From Drosophila pseudoobscura (taxonomy: Eukaryota; Arthropoda; Insecta; Diptera; Drosophilidae), in the NCBI RefSeq assembly GCF_009870125.1, contig NC_046681.1, positions 7,701,001-7,765,000 on the forward strand: a stretch of DNA of 64,000 bases, written 5' to 3'. Both the position numbers and the translations under genes were made by a program. This document shows, one piece after another, positions 59,428 to 64,000 of this stretch. Position 1 is the first letter of the stretch, and each line of letters opens with the position of its first letter. The notes below the pieces were generated by a model, which was not told where the DNA came from, made no database searches, and saw nothing but the letters and a program-made list of their open reading frames with translations.

Positions 59428-59931
59428 GCGGTTTAGAGGGATTGAGTGGTCCCTCTGAAGGTGGAGGAGTGCCTCATCCTTGATTTTTTAATGAAAATCG
59501 AATTTTATTTATTTATTTAATACCAAGAGCTTACCATTTTTTGTTTAAAAAATTGTATAAAATAAAGCATTCACGGTAGGCTTATAAAAATGCGGTTTAG
59601 AGGGATTGAGTGGTCCCTAACCAACAAAGAAAAAACCTCTGAAGGCGGAGGCACACCCCACGACATTTAAAAAATATCCTTTTGTTTTGATTTTTACTGA
59701 TTTTTAAACGAAAATCGAATTTTATTTATTTATTTAATTCCAAGAGCTTGCCATTTTTCGTTTAAAAAATTGTATAAAATAAAGCATTCAAGTTAGGCTT
59801 AGAAAAATTAGCCAATCTTATAGAAAATTGATTAATTTATAAGATTAAACAATTTTTCTTTTGAAAATGCTCTTAAAACAGCATTAAACTAAAAATGATG
59901 GCTGTGCCAGCACTGTAGGTCCGTCACTGTA
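59428..59931 (+). mobile_element. Tc1-like miniature transposon with a tandem duplication across its edge
   Basis: The right end at 59929 (TAGGTCCGTCACTG then TA) carries the terminal motif with changes. Inside are two units of TTTAAAAAATTGTATAAAATAAAGCATTCA. The sequence GCGGTTTAGAGGGATTGAGTGGTCCCT occurs at 59428-59454 and again at 59592-59618, so a block of about 164 bp that spans element and flank has been tandemly duplicated. The second block has extra bases (AACCAACAAAGAAAAAACCT). No transposase. Confidence 0.65.
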
Positions 59932-62660
59932 TCTATAAAGGGCATCAGGGGAAGCCCTGTTTTATTTTCAGCGTTTGACAGCACTTAAAATTGGACAATG
60001 CCTTAAGAATTATAATTATATAATTATATTATAATTTTATATTATATATTTTTTATATTATAATTATATTAATTTATATATATTAATATGGTATATTTTT
60101 ACACGACTTTGATCATCAACAGCTTCAGTGCTCTTTTGAAGTCGATCCTTACTCAAAAATGAGTCGTTATTTGATTGGGCACAAGCCGTGGAAAAATATC
60201 TGTCATGTTTTCGGTTTCCTTCCACTGTTTTACCAGAAGTACCTAAAGTTAAGGTAAGAAAAAATAGGAAAAACAAATACTTGAGCTTAACATTAATTTG
60301 AAAATTTCTTTCTTAAGGCCTTTATTGATCTAGAATATTCGATAAAACTAGTTGAAGTTGTTCCAAAGTCTGTGCTTTCCCACAATCGATGTGGTCGGCA
60401 TTTCCATTTGCCATACAAAAAATGGTGGCCGAAAGTATCGGCAATTAGCCAGCCGCTTTGAAGGCAATTAACCCGCGATTAATGGGCGCACACACACACA
60501 GAAAGACATTAAAGACACAGACAGTAGATCCCGAAATGCAGGAACATAAAAATGTTGAGACTGCCCACACTAGAGGCCCGCTGCACTCTCCACAACCCCC
60601 ACCCCCACCCCTACCACGATCCCTCTTTATGAGTTATACTCTCCTAATGCTCCCGCTTTCGTTTATTTTTTATTTTTATGTTTTGTCAGTGTTTATAATT
60701 AATCACCTGTTGTAGGCATCCCCATACCTGTCGTTCCCCTTCCCCTTTCCCCTTCTCCTTCTCTCCTTCTTTAGCGCCATTAGCGCCGGCTTCTTTTTGG
60801 GCCCTTGTGCGCTTTGATGTCTTTATTTACTAATTTCCCGCTTATCATTTGGATGTTTTGTAAATTGAAACATTTTCACTAATTGCCTGAAAATTTGTTG
60901 CCCTTCTCCATCTCCTTCCTCTGGGACTCTGCGGCAGATGTCCGGCTGCACCTTGCGCCGCACTCGAGTGCACTCTGACCTCCCCCCAGCCCCGCCTCCC
61001 CTCCACAGACTGTGCGGCAATTAGAAGCCGCAGCAGCAATCGCCTACATCCGGTGGTCAAAAAAGAAATTGAAAATTATGTGGGCGACGTTTTTCCAGGA
61101 AAAAACACACGCAGCCCCCGAGATGGCGAAGCAACTGGCCGCCGACTCTTGACCATGTTGAGCATAGAGAGTCATTAACTTGAACATCGACTGACACTCG
61201 CCAACAAAGTGAAGGCAGTGATGGATAATCGATGGTGGGATCAGAGAGAGGATTGCAAGTCCATTTCAAAGATGATTTTGTACACTTTAGGAATCTCTGG
61301 AACCATTCGAAGCCCATTAAACTCCTCTGAGGCACTTGTGGCCGATGCCTTGTGGTCCAGTGTAGGTTCTGGTTGCCTGGCGTCCTGGCCACACACTCAT
61401 TGCCATCAGCGTCTTTTGTTTTTAAGGCTCAAGCGCCGCCGCCCGGTCCCAACAATTTTACAATACTCGACAAAAGTTTCGCCATCGTTGGCTGTAAGTG
61501 CACCGCGCTCTGTCCCCCCCTCCCCTCCCCGCACCCGCTGGGAGACAAGGTCCAAGAATTTTAAGTGAGTTTGAGGCTGGAGAGACAGACAGTCTACCTC
61601 TGACTCTGCGATACGAGGCAGAGGGAAGGGTTGTACTCCTCCTGGTGCCTCCTGGTACCCGGTCCTCTCATTGAAAATGCATTTTTCATGATGTCGCTGG
61701 CATCGGTACAAAAAACAAATAAAGAAAAAATAATGAAGCTGGCATAGACGAACGGACGCCGTGGAACACGATTTGCTTGTAAAAACCGAGAGACAACCGC
61801 AGTGGCAGTCGCAGTCGCAGTCGCTTCGAAGAGTGGAACAACTCCGAACAGAACGCAAATTAAAGCAGCGAAATTAATTGAAGTGATGTGCAGGCAAAAT
61901 TGTTAAGCTAAAAACAACAACCAGAGGAGTGCAGGAAGCGGACGGGAAGCGGGGCACAGAAGAGACAATCCGAATGGCCACAACATCCGCAGAAGGCAGT
62001 CCCCAACAAAAGCTGACAAGGCATTTTGTACTTACAAGTCATTATCACCAGCCGAGAGCCGATTGTCGATTGGCGATGGCCGATTGCCGATGTCCGATGT
62101 CCGGCGACCGATAAGGGTCGGTACCGGTACCCGGCGGTAGACAGATATCCTTATAGCCCCCTTGCTCCTCCTCCCACTTATCAGCGCTGCCATCAGCAGC
62201 ATCAAAGGCAGCAACAACAAAAGATAACGACCAACAGAGACATTCGAAACGGGAGCAGCAGCAGCCCCGCAAAAGGCAAGGGAACCAAAAGCCAAAGACC
62301 CAAGAAAACCAGGCACAGTGGTCGATAAGTCTGGGATATTTGGACCAAAAATTGCATTAAAATATAGCTACATTTTTGAGGGTTCTTTTTCTGTTTGTGA
62401 AACAAAGAAATACTTGTGGATTCTCAGTGTTACCTTCTATCTCTTCGATTTCCCAAAGATCTCTTTGATTCAAGAGTGGAAAAAGTATAGTGGTAGAGTA
62501 GTCAAGGCTTTGACTCTTTGTTAGTTCCTTCTTAAAAGATTGTTCCTCAATATTCTCACAGCTCAAAGTCAAACCAAAGAGGAGATTTGTCGCTAATTCG
62601 AAATATCTTTTGGGCCCATGGAAGACATTTATAAAGAAAATACATCGATTTTTTTGCGTT
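59932..62660. other. Non-coding sequence, no gene seen
   Basis: The stretch includes a TATAATTATA-rich piece (about 60008-60090), CCACCCCCACCCC repeats, CCCCTTCCCCTTTCC repeats (about 60738-60760), GGCAGTCGCAGTCGCAGTCG (about 61805-61825) and GATTGGCGATGGCCGATTGCCGATGTCC repeats (about 62067-62100). Frames of up to 150 aa on both strands lack recognisable features. Confidence 0.5.
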
Positions 62661-62679
62661 TTTGAAATTTAACATTAAT

Positions 62680-63060
62680 TTTCTTTTATTTATTTATTAA
62701 TATTTTATTAATTTAATTATTATTTAATTTATTAATTTACTATTTACTATTATTTAACTTATTAATTTATTTTTATTTAAATTATTAATTTACTATTATT
62801 TAACTTGTTAATTTATTATTATTTATTTAATTTGTTATAATTTAATTTATTAATTTATTATTATTTAATTTATTAATTTACTATTTACTATTATTTAACT
62901 TATTAATTTATTATTATTTAATTTATTCCTTTATTATTATTTAATTTATTAATTTACTATTTTCTATTATTTATCTTATTAATTTATTACTATTTAATTT
63001 ATTATTATTTAATTTATTAGTTTATTATTATTTAATCTTTTAATTTTTTTTTTAATTTTA
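62680..63060 (+). repeat. T-rich (TTATTTAATTTATTAATT)n array
   Basis: About 380 bp consist of repeated ATTATTTAATTTATTAATTT and TACTATTTACTATTATTTAAC words in a partly regular tandem order. The T-rich strand is plus here, as in the 32.3-kb array and opposite to those at 21.6 and 39.3 kb. Confidence 0.85.
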
Positions 63061-64000
63061 AATATAACATTTCGAGAGTATTTTTTAAAAAAGGTTTTAT
63101 GTATTTCCAAAAGATAAAAAAAGCTTCAAAAAACTTCACAAAATTTCAAGAGACGTGACAGCCCCTGGGAAAAGTGAACAAAAAAGAACTAAATTATTAA
63201 TTACGATTTTTCTACACTGAAAAATGCTTTACCAAACTTTCAATTTAATGCCATTAGAGTGCCTATTTTTCTGAATTTCTTAGCTTTAAGATTCTTTAAA
63301 AATTAAAAAGAATACCTACTTTAAGGCGCACTTTTTCATATTTCCCGATACACTGTACTCCCAAAAGGTATCGAGCAGGACCCATACAAAGGCATGGATG
63401 ATAATGATGTCATTTGGCATTTATTTACGAGGCCCATAGTCGATGCTAAACGAGATCTAATTTACATTTATAAAGCTGTTCTACGCACGCACCCCGGGAC
63501 TTGTGACTTGTTCACGTTAAACACCCGTAACCCGTAGCCGGGTAACCCTTGCAACCGGCAACCATCCTCCATCCTCCATCCTCCAACTGCGTGTGTGTCC
63601 TCCCTGCCCCTGCCCGTGCCCCTGCCACTGCCCCTGCCCCTGCCACTGCCCCTGCCCCTGCCACTCTGTGTGTGTGCTCCTGTTGTTGTGGCTGCCACCG
63701 ATCGTTGCGCATCGTTGATAAGATCACAGTCGTATCGCCTTAATCGCTCTCTATGTGTGTGACAACAGCAACAATAAAGAGTCTCTGACAGCAGGCCAAA
63801 CAGGCCCCTGAACAAGAGCTAAGAGCAACTAAGTGATTCAAAGTACAAGTGCATAAATTACAGATAACGATACGATAGGATGGTTGTTCTTTTTCCTTTT
63901 TCCTCTCCACTGTGGAAGCTGCTGGTGCTGGAAGGGGTGGGGAGAGGGCATGCGAATGGGAATCGGGAGGAAGGATTTTTTTGGTTGAAGAAAATATTAT
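63061..64000. other. Non-coding sequence to the window end
   Basis: No gene is seen. A CCCCTGCCACTGCCCCTGCC minisatellite lies at about 63604-63665 and produces short frames on both strands. The remainder resembles intergenic sequence. Confidence 0.55.

Overview
The window looks like euchromatic DNA from a Drosophila species, probably not D. melanogaster itself. Supporting this are short introns (54-109 bp) beside longer ones, CA/GT and GAGA repeats, a DINE-1/INE-1 type repeat, and two genes recognisable as the Drosophila neighbours out at first (oaf) and SLY-1 homologous (Slh). Identification is by reading protein motifs, not by database search. The window is gene-poor: three protein-coding genes are well supported (about 4.3 kb of coding sequence in 64 kb).

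Layout. 1-16.5 kb is non-coding or accessory sequence. It holds AT-rich arrays, copies of a Tc1-like miniature transposon, a DINE-1 fragment, a 104-134 bp tandem repeat (5.97-6.30 kb), and a promoter-like unit present three times (8.7-10.3 kb, one copy inverted). The last copy runs into a possible first exon that ends in a splice donor at 10696. A two-exon CFAP299-family gene lies at 16.5-17.3 kb. From 17.3 to 46.4 kb no convincing gene is seen. That interval has simple repeats, large AATAA/TATTA arrays, three of the miniature-transposon copies (including the two with large internal tandem arrays), a DINE-like repeat and a possible decayed transposase. oaf lies on the minus strand (about 46.4-51.8 kb) in four coding exons. 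Its ORF ends in TGA-C and continues in frame for 142 codons, matching the UGA readthrough reported for D. melanogaster oaf. Slh lies on the plus strand (52.8-54.9 kb) in five exons and encodes a complete 638-aa Sec1/Munc18 protein. oaf and Slh are head to head, 1,076 bp between start codons. 55-64 kb has no gene; by D. melanogaster synteny it may be the 3' regulatory flank of decapentaplegic (dpp), but dpp is not in the window.

How the genes relate. Slh is a housekeeping ER-Golgi fusion factor and oaf encodes a secreted developmental protein. In D. melanogaster the two share a neighbourhood with dpp, whose enhancers are reported to reach oaf but not Slh. The CFAP299-like gene is probably ciliary or spermatogenic and unrelated. 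The observations most worth checking are the oaf readthrough extension, the triplicated inverted/direct promoter unit with a CTCF-like site beside it, and the miniature-transposon family whose internal repeats have expanded into tandem arrays.
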